From the NCBI RefSeq assembly GCF_023156195.1, contig NZ_JAKUKA010000001.1, positions 5,270,001-5,334,000 on the forward strand: DNA of 64,000 nucleotides, written 5' to 3'. The notes below the pieces were generated by a model that saw only the letters and a program-made list of their open reading frames with translations, made no database searches and was not told the DNA's origin. The stretch is from Chitinophaga sedimenti. Its GTDB lineage: Bacteria > Bacteroidota > Bacteroidia > Chitinophagales > Chitinophagaceae. A program made the translations under genes and the position numbers. Below are positions 32,990 through 43,513 of the stretch, piece after piece (positions within the stretch are counted from its first letter, which is position 1; each line of letters starts with the position of its first letter).

Positions 32990-35429
32990 ATGAGAAAGAG
33001 ACTCCTGACGATATTGCTACTACTCTGCAACATAGTAGCCCTCGGCCAATACGCCGATAAGGGCAACGGTACATTGCGCGAACAGATCTGGTGGCTGGAC
33101 TGGAGCGACTTTCCCATCACGGCTTCCCATTCAATGACAACGACAGACGGACTGGTGCTGACCTTTACGGCCAGCAATGTAACCGGGGCTGTACCTGTTA
33201 CCTCGGTTATGAAAACCTGGGGAGCCGCGATGCTGTATTCGCTGTACGATTTCAATTCGCCTAACCTTAAACCTGCGTTGTATTCGGTGGGCAACAACGA
33301 GAATACGACTTTCCGGTTAACGGTGCAGGCTACGCGCAACGGGCAACCGGCTGCATTTACCCTGATCACTGCGGATGCGGAGGCGAGCGCGCCGAATGAG
33401 GTGACCACCATTACTACCAGCGGTGATGCCGGACGACGATCGATTTTTTCAGAAATACGAGCCAGACAAGTAACCCTGCGCAGGGCTGTGGAACAAAAAC
33501 CGTAATGATTACGGATACCTACGGACAGATCATGAATGCGTTGCGTTGTACGGACAGAACCCTATCCCGGCCACGAGTGCAAACACCGGCTCCCTCACGC
33601 TTGATATTGAATACAATAAGAACGGCGCCTACGGCGGCATGGCCCTGGCATTCGGCATTTACGCCCCCATCGATCGCGGCGATCTGCCGGTTTCGTTCGG
33701 AACGGCGCAGCACCGCTTAACGTTTCAGAGCATTAACAGCTGCAATTTTAATCCACCTTATCCCACACAGCAATCCTCGCAGGCATTGAAACTTGGCGCC
33801 GTGGCGGGCGATGCGGACGGACAACAAACCACCGACGATAACGCCGTTGGCGCCGACGAAGATGCTTTCACTACTTTCCCGAATTATAACGGCGGCGGTA
33901 CCTATTCGCTGATGGTGCCGCTTTCGAACACAAGTGGCGCGAGCGCTTATTTATACGGCTGGTTCGATAAAAACAACGATAAGCAATTTACCCCCGACGA
34001 GCGCGCCGGCGCCGTTGTAGCCAATAATGGCACTTCCGCCATACTGACCTGGACAGGGCTTCCTGCCGAACTTCCGGTAACCGGTACTGCCGATTACCAC
34101 GACTTCGGACTGCGACTAAGGTTCTCGTCCGACCAGGCAGCCGCGCAAAATGCGGTGGGCAGCGCGCCGGATGGAGAGGTAGAAGACTATCTTGTACCGA
34201 TGTACATTCCCTGTACATTTACGATGCCTGCGGGTCGTACGATCCCGTTATGTGCCGGCACCACCGTACAGTTAAATGCAAGTAATCCTAAAGCCGTGCG
34301 TTATCGCTGGACCGGTATCGGATTAAGTAATGATGCAGTGGCTAATCCGACCGTAACGCCTGCTGTCAGCACGGTGTACGATGTAGTGGCGACCGATCTG
34401 CGTGGCTGTTCGGACGACGCGCGGTTTACGATAGATGTGCATCCTTCGCCCGTGATTACCACGGCTAACAGTGTGCGTATTTGCAAAGGTTTATCAACAA
34501 CGCTTTCGGCATCCGCCGCGGTGAATGCAGCGTTTAAATGGTCGCCGGCTACTGGCCTGAGCGACGCGAATGTGAGTAACCCAACGGCATCGCCGGCTGC
34601 TAATACTAATTATACTGTTACCGCTACCAGCGCAGATAATTGCATCGCTACTGCCACGGTGGCTGTTAATGTGATGGATGCCCCGGAATTTGAAGTCACG
34701 CCGGCGAGCCAGACGGCCTGCGCCGGTGAAACCGTAGCCTTCAAAGCCAGCGGAGGAGATATTTACACCTGGCGTGCGCCGGACAATACGGTGCTCGGTT
34801 CCGGGGATGCGCTGACAGTGCGGCCGGGCGCAAGTGGTACCTACAGCGTGGAAATAGAAGACCAGGTTTGCCATACCGATAAAATATTTAATCTGCCCGT
34901 GGCGGTGATTCCCTTACCCCAGGCGTCTGTGGCCAAATCGAATGATTTGGATTGTACACATGGCAGCGCTGTCCTTACCGCGACGGGCGGACTTACTTAC
35001 ACCTGGGAGCCTGCAAACGGCCTGCGGGCCACTAATGGCGCACGCGTAACGGTCGCGCCGCCGGAGCCCACGATGTATTACGTCAACATCAGCAATGGTG
35101 GAAAATGTGTAAAAAGAGATTCGGTATTTGTTGACTTCAACGCCAATAGCGAATTAAGTTCTTACCCCATGCCCAATGCCTTTACCCCGAACAATGACGG
35201 GCAAAACGACTGCTTCGGACTAAAGCAGTGGGGGCCGGTGCTGGCGCTCGATTTTGCAGTGTACAACCGCTGGGGCGAAACGGTGTTTCGTACCAATGAT
35301 CCCCTGCAATGCTGGGATGGCACCTTTAAAGGCGCGGCGCAACCAGCCGGTACCTATGTGTTCGTCATCAAGGCGCGTACCGCCTGTGGCAACGGGGAGC
35401 GTAAAGGGACGGTGGTGCTGGTGCGATGA
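32990..35429 (+). CDS. Secreted Ig-like repeat protein with gliding-motility/T9SS C-terminal domain (frame-broken)
   Basis: About 812 residues. The signal peptide MRKRLLTILLLLCNIVALGQ is followed by a beta-rich N-terminal domain and a GEVEDYLVP segment of the GEVED type. Several PKD/Ig-like repeats come next (CAGTTVQLNASNP, ICKGLSTTLSASA, ACAGETVAFKASG). The end is the type-B sorting domain: PNAFTPNNDGQNDCFGLKQW...YNRWGETVFRT...WDGTFKGAAQPAGTYVFVI. Such proteins are exported by the type IX system and held at the cell surface as adhesins. Frame breaks near 33429 (CCTGG read as CCGG) and near 33530. Confidence 0.85.
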
Positions 35430-36178
35430 TCACAGTACTGCCACTTCTTTGCGCGACAACCACAGCCATTTCTGGTTCTGCCGGCGCACGTAACGTGGGT
35501 GCAGACTTATCTCTTTAATAACAGTTTGAAATTGCGCCTTGGCTTCAGCCGGGCGCTGTTGTTTTTTGAGGAACATACCGTAACGATAGGCGCCTTCCAA
35601 CGAATGATGCACGCGCACAATGCGTTTGTATTCTGTTTCCGCTTTTTCGTGATAACCGCTGCTATCCAGCGCCTGTGCGTAAGCCAGTTCGTCTTCCGGC
35701 TTTTTCATCACTATTTTTTGGAAGCAAACGCACTTTCAAAAGTGGCTATACTTTCGGCGTACAACCCGCCATGAAACTGTAATCGTGCCAGCAGCATGAG
35801 GATGCCCGGATCATTGGCATACAGGTCGCCCAGGCAGCTCTTGACGAGCGCTATCGCTTTGTCGTACTGCTTCTGGTCGCCATATGCCTCGGCAAGCAGC
35901 AGGCGGTTGGTTACCGTATCGGATATACTGAGCTTACGTTCAAGATCGCGAAGGAGGCTTTTCGGGAAGATGTAGCGTTGCAGGTTGCGGAAGAATTCTC
36001 CGCGGTTGATTTCGGGCAGTATTTCCAGCACGATGTACAGCAAAGAGCCGATTCCCGGTAAAAAGATCAGCAGGTAAATCATATCCCGCCGGCCCGTTTT
36101 AAACGCGTGGAAAATGCAGATCAGTTGCAGGCCAAGTATCAGTAAATACGCATTATGCCAGTATAAGAATGGGTTCAT
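35430..36178 (-). CDS. Membrane-anchored TPR protein (frame-broken)
   Basis: About 249 residues. Two N-terminal hydrophobic segments (YLLILGLQLICIFHAF; MIYLLIFLPGIGSLLYIVLE) are followed by helical tetratricopeptide-like repeats (NRLLLAEAYGDQKQYDKAIA; EKAETEYKRIVRVHHSLEGA). This matches PLDc_N/TPR proteins in which the first segment resembles a phospholipase-D N-terminal membrane domain. One A is missing near 35712. Abuts the stop of the upstream convergent gene. Function unknown. Confidence 0.75.
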
Positions 36179-36328
36179 ATTGCAGGAAAGGGAATTTAAC
36201 AGTTGACTGCGCAATAATAGAATTTTTTTACGGCTTGATGCCAGCCAAATTTGGCGGTTTGGCAGTCAGTTCGTTTAAATACCGCTGCATTGGAATAGCG
36301 ACTGGTTTTGCTTATTTTCAACCTTACT

Positions 36329-37157
36329 ATGATTATCGTTATTCAATGCACGGACCAGGTAGGCCGTGTAGCCGCCATATCCGGCGTTCTGTCACAGGAA
36401 AAGCTCAACATCGTATCACTGCGCGAGCACGTGGATATTGACCAGAACCATTTTTACATGCGCGTGCAGGTAGAGCAGGACGCGCCGGCCGCCCCGCTCA
36501 CCGAAAAGCTGCGCGCGGTGCTGCCGGCCGACGCTATCGTACAGGTAAACCCACGCCCCGAAAAAAAAGGTAGTGGTGATGGTAACAAAAGAATACCATT
36601 GCCTGGCCGATATTCTCGTTCGTCATCACTTTAAAACCCTGGGTGCACATGTGCAGTGCGTGATCGGCAACCATACAACCCTGCAGGATATCTGCAACCG
36701 TTTCGATGTGCCGTTTTACCCGGTGCTGCACGATCCCTCTGATAAAGTAAATTTTGAGGCAGATATACTGAAAATCATCAGCGAGCAGGAACCCGACTAT
36801 ATAGTGCTGGCCAAGTTCATGCGGATTTTGTCACCGGACTTCGTAGCCAGGTTTCCAGGCCGCATCATCAACATACACCACTCTTTTTTACCCGCTTTCG
36901 CCGGCGCTAATCCATACAAACGGGCGTTTGAACGAGGCGTTAAAATGATCGGCGCCACCGCCCACTTCGTAACCGACGAACTGGACGAGGGGCCGATCAT
37001 TACGCAGCAGATCAATCCCGTAAACCATACCTATACTTCTGCGGGCATGGTAAAGGCTGGGAAGGAAATAGAAACCGCCGTGCTGGCCCGTGCGCTGCAA
37101 CTGGTGTTTGAAGACCGGGTGTTCGTGTACAAAAATAAGACGGTGGTGTTCGAATAA
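36329..37157 (+). CDS. purU: Formyltetrahydrofolate deformylase (frame-broken)
   Basis: Hydrolyses 10-formyl-THF to formate and THF, balancing one-carbon pools. N-terminal ACT domain (IIVIQCTDQVGRVAAISGVL), then the formyltransferase-type catalytic domain with DYIVLAKFMRILSPDF, INIHHSFLPAFAGANPYKRA, GVKMIGATAHFVTDELDEGP (catalytic N-H-D set of the family). About 276 residues. ATG at 36329 starts the ACT domain. An A-run near 36562 has one base too many or two too few. Confidence 0.93.
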
Positions 37158-37204
37158 CCGGGTTACCAATGTCATTTTTGAGTATATAGAAAGAAAGGCC
37201 CGCT

Positions 37205-37912
37205 ATGAAAAGTGCTGTTCGCAAAAGTGCCAGGATATTGCTTTTTATCCTGATCTTCCTGGTCGGTTTTGTGTTGTTATACCTGCTGGCAGCCTGGGGA
37301 CTTTCGCGTATCGCTGTAGCCCGCGAAGCCGGGCCGGAAGAGGTAGAGATCTATTTGTTGTCCAATGGTGTGCACAGCGATATTGTGGTACCGGTAGCGA
37401 ATGAACTACGCGACTGGCGTAGTAAAGTTCCCGTAATACATACGCGGGGCAAAGACAGCTCGGCCATTTGGTTGGCTTTCGGTTGGGGCGATAAAGGCTT
37501 TTACCTGGAAACGCCTACCTGGAATGACCTCTCCTTCTCTACGGCCTTCAAAGCTGCTTTCGGGTTAAGCTCCGCGGCGATGCATACCACCTATTATCAT
37601 TATATGCAGGAGGGCAACGATTGCAAACGTATAATGATCAGTAAAAATCAGTACGAGCGCCTCATCCGGTTTATTGATGAAAGCTTTATTACAGATGCCG
37701 GCGGTGGTTTCAGGCTGATTCCCACTAACGCGAATTATGGCCGGAACGATGCTTTTTACGATGCACACGGCCGTTATCATCTGTTTCATACCTGCAATAC
37801 ATGGACGAACAACGCGCTCAAAGCCTGTGGACAATTGGCCTGTTACTGGACGCCGTTTGATGAAGGGATTTTTATCAGTATAATAAGCGATAAAAAAGCC
37901 GGTCAGTGTTGA
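37205..37912 (+). CDS. DUF2459 (TIGR02117-like) membrane-anchored protein
   Basis: A 235-residue protein with one N-terminal TM segment (LLFILIFLVGFVLLYLLAAW) and an extracytoplasmic domain containing YLLSNGVHSDIVVPV, FGWGDKGFYLETPTW and FHTCNTWTNNALKACG. Conserved His/Cys residues suggest an enzymatic fold, and the family resembles papain-like peptidases in pattern, but function is not established. Followed by a strong terminator shared with the convergent lipoprotein gene. Confidence 0.8.
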   Translation: MKSAVRKSARILLFILIFLVGFVLLYLLAAWGLSRIAVAREAGPEEVEIYLLSNGVHSDIVVPVANELRDWRSKVPVIHTRGKDSSAIWLAFGWGDKGFYLETPTWNDLSFSTAFKAAFGLSSAAMHTTYYHYMQEGNDCKRIMISKNQYERLIRFIDESFITDAGGGFRLIPTNANYGRNDAFYDAHGRYHLFHTCNTWTNNALKACGQLACYWTPFDEGIFISIISDKKAGQC

Positions 37913-37923
37913 CCGGCTTTGTT
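37894..37923. terminator. Bidirectional terminator
   Basis: AAAGCCGGTCA-GTGT-TGACCGGCTTT stem with flanking A and T runs, between the convergent genes ending at 37912 and 37925. Confidence 0.8.
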
Positions 37924-37924
37924 C

Positions 37925-38359
37925 TTAGTGTTGGAAGAGGAACACACGGTAGTCGTACCCCGATTCAGAAGGTACGCGCAGGTAATACTTCAGTTGCGTG
38001 GCGGTTACCTCGCCCAACATATATTCAATACCGTTAATCGTAATTTTTCTCCTGCTAAAATCCATGGAATACGACACCTGGTAGCCGGTTTCCGAGCTTT
38101 CGCAAAGTGTTTCTCCTTTGGAAACAGTGATTGAGTCTTTGCTGAACTTATAAATATCGTCTTTCTGGCACTCAAGTACCGGGTTGTATAAAAGCTTGCC
38201 GGCGGGGCTGGTCACCGGGTTAAGGTCGATGACAGACGGTTTCCACTCGCGCGATTTCAGTAATCGCTCGGCAGTAATGGCATTATCAATCGTATCTTCT
38301 TTCGTGCAGGCATAAAAAGTGGCGGCGATGGCTACCACGACTAACAAAATTTTTTTCAT
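37925..38359 (-). CDS. Small lipoprotein of unknown function
   Basis: A 144-residue protein beginning MKKILLVVVAIAATFYACTK, a lipoprotein signal with lipobox Cys followed by charged residues. The rest is beta-rich (lipocalin-like size) but shows no motif I recognise. Likely an outer-membrane-associated lipoprotein. Confidence 0.75.
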   Translation of the reverse strand: MKKILLVVVAIAATFYACTKEDTIDNAITAERLLKSREWKPSVIDLNPVTSPAGKLLYNPVLECQKDDIYKFSKDSITVSKGETLCESSETGYQVSYSMDFSRRKITINGIEYMLGEVTATQLKYYLRVPSESGYDYRVFLFQH

Positions 38360-38530
38360 GCTAAAGCGGCGTTGTTAAGATGACTCGTAACCACGATGGA
38401 AACGGGCGCAAGATACATTATTTTCCGCGCCTCCCGGATTACAAGCCTGTCCTGGAATTGTTAAATGTTCGATTGCTGAAACGATATAGTACTGCATTTT
38501 GTTACATCGGGCGGGCGCTGCCATAAACGA

Positions 38531-38575
38531 AAAAATGCCTATCACCCGCCACTGGCAAGGATGATAAGCATTTTG
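38531..38575 (-). terminator. Intrinsic terminator of the glycosidase-like gene
   Basis: AAAATGCTTATCA arm, 17-base loop and a complementary arm with one bulged base, followed by T-rich sequence on the minus strand, just beyond the stop codon at 38585. Confidence 0.65.
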
Positions 38576-38584
38576 TTAAAAATA

Positions 38585-41554
38585 TTACTGGAGGACGAGC
38601 AGCCAGCCTTTTCCTTTCTGTACCGGAATGGAAGCGCCTGCTTCGAAGACCTTGCCGGGCTGGAAGTTTGGGATAGCCGGCGCCGTAATCGATCCTTTCG
38701 CCGGATCCAGCCCCAGGGCGGCCCAATCTACCTCCAGTTGGATATTGGTATCGCTGTTCGCCCAGCTGGCCAGTGCTACCAGCGTTTTGCCTTCCTTTTT
38801 GAAGATGGTGGCCAGCACTTTATCATTGCCCGTCTTTACCGGGTTGTTGTTCACCCAGTACCCGATCATCTTCGTACCCTTCATGCCGAAGGCGTCCCAC
38901 GCGCGCCAGATGGGGCGGGGATCGGCTTTGTCGCTCCGGGGCATGCGGTTGGTCATGCCATACACCATGCCGCGCCAGGGATTGCCGCCGTCCTGCAACA
39001 TTTCGCCCATGAGTCCGAACGGTATACCCGATACTTCCGTAAGGAAAAAGTCGGGGCTGTTATGTTCATAATCGAAGTATTCGCCGAACCAAAGACGGTC
39101 CAGGTACGGAAAGTGCTCCATGTACAGGTTGGCGCTGTTGTTAAAGCCGTCGTTCTTATTGTACTGGTTGGCCGAATGCAGGTCGATAATACCCGGGTGC
39201 CCGCTCTTAGTCAGCACCCGTTTGATGCGTTTCATCGTGATGCGGTCGAAGGCAACGTCATCTAGATAAATACCGTCGATACCCACGTTTTGTACGAGCC
39301 AGTTCATGCCCTCCACATAGTAGTTGTGCCAGCGGCTCATGCCACTGTTCACGATCGCCGCATCTTTATATTCGGGCACATACCAGGCCGCTATGTAGTC
39401 GCTGCCGAGGTGCTCCTGTAACCAGGAGTAACCGCCACCGTTGCCGGGCGAGTAAATCTCGTGGCCGAGGCTGCGCATAGGGAACGTTTCGTACGCACTG
39501 TTCGAGAGTTCGCGTATGGTGTTATAGATCTTTACTTTTAATCCCATCGCATGCGCCGAATCGATATAGGATTTCATCTCCTTGTGCGCAATAAATGGAT
39601 AGTTGATGTATGGATTGATGGGCGTAGCATGATGAATATTTACCACGGTGGCGCCGGTGAGTTTGATGCGGTCAAGCGGCTCATACTTGTGATAAAAGCG
39701 CGTTTCCCACTGGAAGTCCGTGTTAATAGGATGAAACGGCGTAACAAGCAGGGTGAAGTTGTAATACAGCACCTCATCCTTTTTCATACTGCGTGCGCCG
39801 CTGTAATTCTCGCTCAGCATCGATTTGCCTTTAATGCCCATCCAGATGCCGCCTTTGCCGTTGTTGCCCCATGAGGTGGGTAGCAGCAAAGGTTTTTGCA
39901 GGTAGAAGTTGGTGTTTAGCGGCCGGGTGTAGTGTTCATCCCGCAGGCTGTATTGCAGTCCCGCATTTACATCGCCTACCCAGGCGCCGTCCTGGTTTTT
40001 ATTCGCAACATCCCATTTCCAGCGGATGGTATCCGGGCGAAGGCCGCCCTTTCTGCCGAGTCCCATTACGTATTTGGATACGGTGGTATCAAACGGGAAA
40101 TGCAGTTTGATATCGTCCAGCTGCAAGTCTTTGAGCGCGGTGAACTTTACGGTGTAGTGAAGGTAGCCGTCGAATTCCAGTGAGGCCGTAACATCCATTT
40201 CCAGTTCGTCGTTATGATTGACCGATCGCCAGCTCACGAGGCCGGGATGCTCTTCTTCCAGCTGAAAGTTCTTGTTCTTAAAAGTAAGGTCTTTGTGCGT
40301 GGCTGCACTCACTACATGAAAGTGGATGTTTTCGGCCAGCAGGTTACGCGGTGTATTGGTAATTTCCGTCATCTCCGGGCTGAAGAAAGTCTGTATCTGC
40401 TCCGGGAAGCCGCTGGTGTTCACGGTTACTTTGCGGCCTAGTAAACTGATGGTATTGCCATCGATCTGTAGCGGGATGTAGGGTTTAACTACCTCGTTGC
40501 CCTGCGCCATCGTGGAGTTGAGCCAGGTGAGCCGCGTTTGCAACTGCGGGTTGTTGGCGCCGCCATTCACCGCTACCTGGTTTTTGACGGTCAGTAATAC
40601 CCTGATATCGGTAGACGGTGCTCCATCTGCCTTTATCGTGGCGGTGCCGCTGTAAACGCCGGGAACCGCGGTTTCCGGCACATCGATTAAACACCACATG
40701 GCCTGCACATCTCCTTTCGCAATGTTGACGGTTTGCTTAAATGGAGTGCCGTCGTAGCGAACGCCATCGGTATTGAGGCAGCTAAAACCACTAAGCGTAA
40801 GCCCGGAGGCATTTTTGAATTCGCTGAAGCTGATGGTAACGTTATTAAGTGCCGCGGTTACCGGGTATATGCCGAGTTGGAAGCTGTAATGTTCACCCTT
40901 CATCGCTGAGCCGGAAAATTCGCTGATCAGGCCCTTTTGCACCCAGCGCTGCGGCAGGTCATGCGGCAGCCGGATCGGGAATTCACGGTCTTCGGGAAAC
41001 ACCAGGTATGCCTGTCCGCCCCTGATAATCGCCGCTGTTTCTTTGGCCGTGGCGATTACCTCCATGGGGTAAAAACTGTTCATCGGGTTTACCGATTCGA
41101 AGTATAATACGTTCGCCCGGTTCGATCCCGTCATTTTGTTTATCCACTCGGTGCTTGCGTTAAAGCGCGGCGTATTGTAAACGGTTTGCGGGTAATTCGT
41201 GCGGGCCGTTACCTGGTACGACAGGTAGTAGATGTAGTACCTGCCGGCACCGGACGTAGGTTCGAAAAAGACGGTCCCCTGCTCCCGCGTAAGATTTTCT
41301 GTGCGCACATTCTGCACTACCTGGTTGGTTTGCGCATCTACTACAATGATGGCTTTATTCAGCGGATCATCGTGGCGGCGCCAGTTAAGTACCACCTTGG
41401 CTACCGGGCCGGCAACAGCGTTGACTACCGCGCGGTGATTACCGAGGGAGTCTGCATCCCAGCTGTCGTTGCCGGACACATATTTTGTTTGTTGCGCCAA
41501 TGTGCTGGTAGCGGCAAAGGCGAAAAGACAGAGCAATTTCAAAAACTTGTTCAT
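38585..41554 (-). CDS. Large exported glycoside-hydrolase-like protein (DUF6067-like)
   Basis: About 989 residues with signal peptide MNKFLKLLCLFAFAATSTLA. The central part has alternating beta domains, and the C-terminal 350 residues resemble a (beta/alpha)8 barrel: VVNIHHATPINPYINYPF, MGLKVKIYNTIRELS, NVGIDGIYLDDVAFDRITMK, HPGIIDLHSANQYNK. The DDVAFDR and DLHS segments hold plausible catalytic acids. The pattern fits DUF6067-type glycosidase-like proteins of Bacteroidota. Substrate unknown; no SusC/SusD pair is adjacent, so it is not in an obvious polysaccharide locus. ATG 41554 chosen for the signal peptide. Confidence 0.75.
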   Translation of the reverse strand: MNKFLKLLCLFAFAATSTLAQQTKYVSGNDSWDADSLGNHRAVVNAVAGPVAKVVLNWRRHDDPLNKAIIVVDAQTNQVVQNVRTENLTREQGTVFFEPTSGAGRYYIYYLSYQVTARTNYPQTVYNTPRFNASTEWINKMTGSNRANVLYFESVNPMNSFYPMEVIATAKETAAIIRGGQAYLVFPEDREFPIRLPHDLPQRWVQKGLISEFSGSAMKGEHYSFQLGIYPVTAALNNVTISFSEFKNASGLTLSGFSCLNTDGVRYDGTPFKQTVNIAKGDVQAMWCLIDVPETAVPGVYSGTATIKADGAPSTDIRVLLTVKNQVAVNGGANNPQLQTRLTWLNSTMAQGNEVVKPYIPLQIDGNTISLLGRKVTVNTSGFPEQIQTFFSPEMTEITNTPRNLLAENIHFHVVSAATHKDLTFKNKNFQLEEEHPGLVSWRSVNHNDELEMDVTASLEFDGYLHYTVKFTALKDLQLDDIKLHFPFDTTVSKYVMGLGRKGGLRPDTIRWKWDVANKNQDGAWVGDVNAGLQYSLRDEHYTRPLNTNFYLQKPLLLPTSWGNNGKGGIWMGIKGKSMLSENYSGARSMKKDEVLYYNFTLLVTPFHPINTDFQWETRFYHKYEPLDRIKLTGATVVNIHHATPINPYINYPFIAHKEMKSYIDSAHAMGLKVKIYNTIRELSNSAYETFPMRSLGHEIYSPGNGGGYSWLQEHLGSDYIAAWYVPEYKDAAIVNSGMSRWHNYYVEGMNWLVQNVGIDGIYLDDVAFDRITMKRIKRVLTKSGHPGIIDLHSANQYNKNDGFNNSANLYMEHFPYLDRLWFGEYFDYEHNSPDFFLTEVSGIPFGLMGEMLQDGGNPWRGMVYGMTNRMPRSDKADPRPIWRAWDAFGMKGTKMIGYWVNNNPVKTGNDKVLATIFKKEGKTLVALASWANSDTNIQLEVDWAALGLDPAKGSITAPAIPNFQPGKVFEAGASIPVQKGKGWLLVLQ

Positions 41555-41624
41555 CGTCGATATAAAATAAGTTGTCGGGCCTGGAACGGGATCACCCATC
41601 AAACTTAAAAAATTAAAGCGGTTT

Positions 41625-41866
41625 TCACGCCATGAGCATGTTAAGTATGGGGGCGGCCTGTTCGCGGAAGTGCTGGATGTAGGTGCAGAGGCGGGTAATA
41701 TGCATGTCATGAACGCCGCCATGAAAAGTAAGATCAAAACGGAAAACGCGGTTGCCGTCAAACACTACTTATGGGGCTTTTTAATGAGGAACAGGCCGGA
41801 AGTGAGCTTGCCGTATAGTTTCAGGTAAATTTGTTCATGCACAGGATGCCGGGTTTTTACGAATAT
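41625..41866 (-). CDS. Possible small gene with one frame break
   Basis: On the minus strand two frames join to give ...KLYGKLTSGLFLIKKPHK, then VVFDGNRVFRFDLTFHGG, then VHDMHITRLCTYIQHFRE and a stop, about 75-80 residues if one base is missing near 41768. The break lies next to AAGTAGTG. Composition is protein-like and similar breaks are everywhere in this window, but I recognise no family and the start (perhaps a GTG) is unclear. Confidence 0.25.
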
Positions 41867-41906
41867 AGGCACAAATCGATATTTTTACGGGCAAAACCCA
41901 TTACCA

Positions 41907-42428
41907 ATGCCCTATATCATGGTAGACGTGGAGTCTGACGGTCCCATTCCCGGCGACTATTCCCTGGTCTCGTTCGGAGCGGTGCTTGTAGACGAGCAAC
42001 TTGATAAAACCTTTTACCGTCAGTTGCACCCCATCTCTGACAAATTTATACCGGAAGCCCTGGCCGTGTCGGGCCACAGCCGGGAGGAAACGTTACAATT
42101 TGGCGATCCTGCCGCGGCCATGCAGGATTTTGCTGCGTGGTTACAACAGGTGGCGGGTAACGAGCGGCTCATCTTCATCAGCGATAATAACGGGTTCGAC
42201 TGGATGTTTATCTGCTGGTATTTCCATCATTTCGTCGGGAAAAATCCCTTTGGCTTCAGTTCACAGAACCTCGGGAGTTTGTATAAAGGCCTGGTGAACG
42301 ACACTTTCAAAACCTTTAAACATCTGCGCAGAACCGCGCATACGCACCACCCGGTCGATGATGCGAAGGGGAATGCGGAGGCATTGTTGACGATGAAACG
42401 CGAGCTGGGACTAAAAATCCGGTTCTAG
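41907..42428 (+). CDS. DEDD-type 3'-5' exonuclease domain protein
   Basis: A 173-residue protein. The three DEDD exonuclease motifs are visible: IMVDVESDGPIPGDYSLVSF (first Asp-Glu), ISDNNGFDWMFICWY (middle Asp) and THHPVDDAKGNAEALL (His and last Asp). It therefore likely removes nucleotides from 3' ends of RNA or DNA. Convergent with the AraC gene, overlapping by four bases. Confidence 0.85.
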   Translation: MPYIMVDVESDGPIPGDYSLVSFGAVLVDEQLDKTFYRQLHPISDKFIPEALAVSGHSREETLQFGDPAAAMQDFAAWLQQVAGNERLIFISDNNGFDWMFICWYFHHFVGKNPFGFSSQNLGSLYKGLVNDTFKTFKHLRRTAHTHHPVDDAKGNAEALLTMKRELGLKIRF

Positions 42429-43241
42429 TGCGCGCGCTGCAACAACACGGATGCGTTTAGTCCGAACTTCTTCTTAAAAGCGAACGAAAAGTGGGAGAGG
42501 TCCTCAAACCCCACTTCCAGGTAAATTTCCGAAGGCTTTCTTCTTTCACTTTCGATGAGGAAACGCGCTTCCAGCAAACGTTTGTGTGTAAGCCAGCGGC
42601 TTGGCGTGGTGGAGAACACGGCAGCAAAGTCGCGTTTGAAGGCAGACAGGCTGCGGCCGGTAAGGTATGCAAAGCGTTTCAGGCTCACGTTGAACCGGAA
42701 ATGCTGGTTCATAAACGACTCCAGGTTTATCTTCTGGGGCGTGGCAAAGTCGAACAGCACGTCGGTCATTTCCGGGTTTTGTTCCAGCAGCAGTTGCAGC
42801 AATTCTTCCCGTTTGTTGTTCACTTCGGCTTCGGACAACTGGCTGCTGCGGCGAAGCATTGGCGCCAGGGGTGTGCAGAAATGCGGGTACGCGCGGATCC
42901 GGCTGCAGGCGAAGGAACGCGCCGTCGCGGCGGCGGCCGGTTTTACGCTGCGGGTGTTTGGCGGCAAAACGTTGCAGGAAGGGCGTATCAAATACTACCA
43001 CTACCTTTTCGAGTTGGCCATTTACACGTTGAGAATCGTAACGTGCCAGTTGATTTTTCCGGACCAGGCAGTATTGTCCTGCCTGTAAGGTGTACTGGCG
43101 TTGACCGTCGTATCCGGTCATTTCCCCTTTGGGGACATATATGAAAAAGTGTTCCTGTATGAATTGTTCGGGCGAAATTTTCGGGCCCAGGTAACCACTG
43201 GTAATGCCGATGGTACGTTGGAACAGGTCATCTGCGCTCAT
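42425..43241 (-). CDS. AraC-family transcriptional regulator with cupin-like sensor (frame-broken)
   Basis: About 272 residues. An N-terminal cupin-like domain (YVPKGEMTGYDGQRQYTLQA) is joined to an AraC DNA-binding domain with two HTHs (GRSLSAFKRDFAAVFSTTPS and EIYLEVGFEDLSHFSFAFKK). Start ATG 43241. The frame breaks near 42893; repaired sequence reads PDPAYPHFCTPL. The 270 bases upstream (43,242-43,513) are non-coding, and contain a G+C-rich inverted repeat (CCCTC...GAGGG) near 43,377. Confidence 0.85.
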
Positions 43242-43513
43242 GATGTCGGGTTTTTATCATTGTTGACGATTGAGCGGAGCAGATATTTTACGATGGGCGA
43301 AAATTTTTTTTTGAGCCGGTTTTCGGCATATTCGGCCGCTCACCGGGCTGGCGGTTGCCACCTTCCTGTCGGGCCCTCCGGCGCGCCTCGCGAGGGAGTG
43401 GGTGCTTTACCGCGACCGTTTTATTTTTTTGCCCGCCGGGTCCGGTATATACCAGGTAGTATCGGCGATAAAAGCAAAGCTTTAACCTATCTTTAGGAAG
43501 CGAACTTCGGAAT

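Noticed and set aside
38585..41554. Polysaccharide utilization locus around the glycosidase-like gene
   Set aside because: There is no SusC/SusD pair, sulfatase or second glycosidase nearby, and its neighbours are a lipoprotein and an exonuclease.
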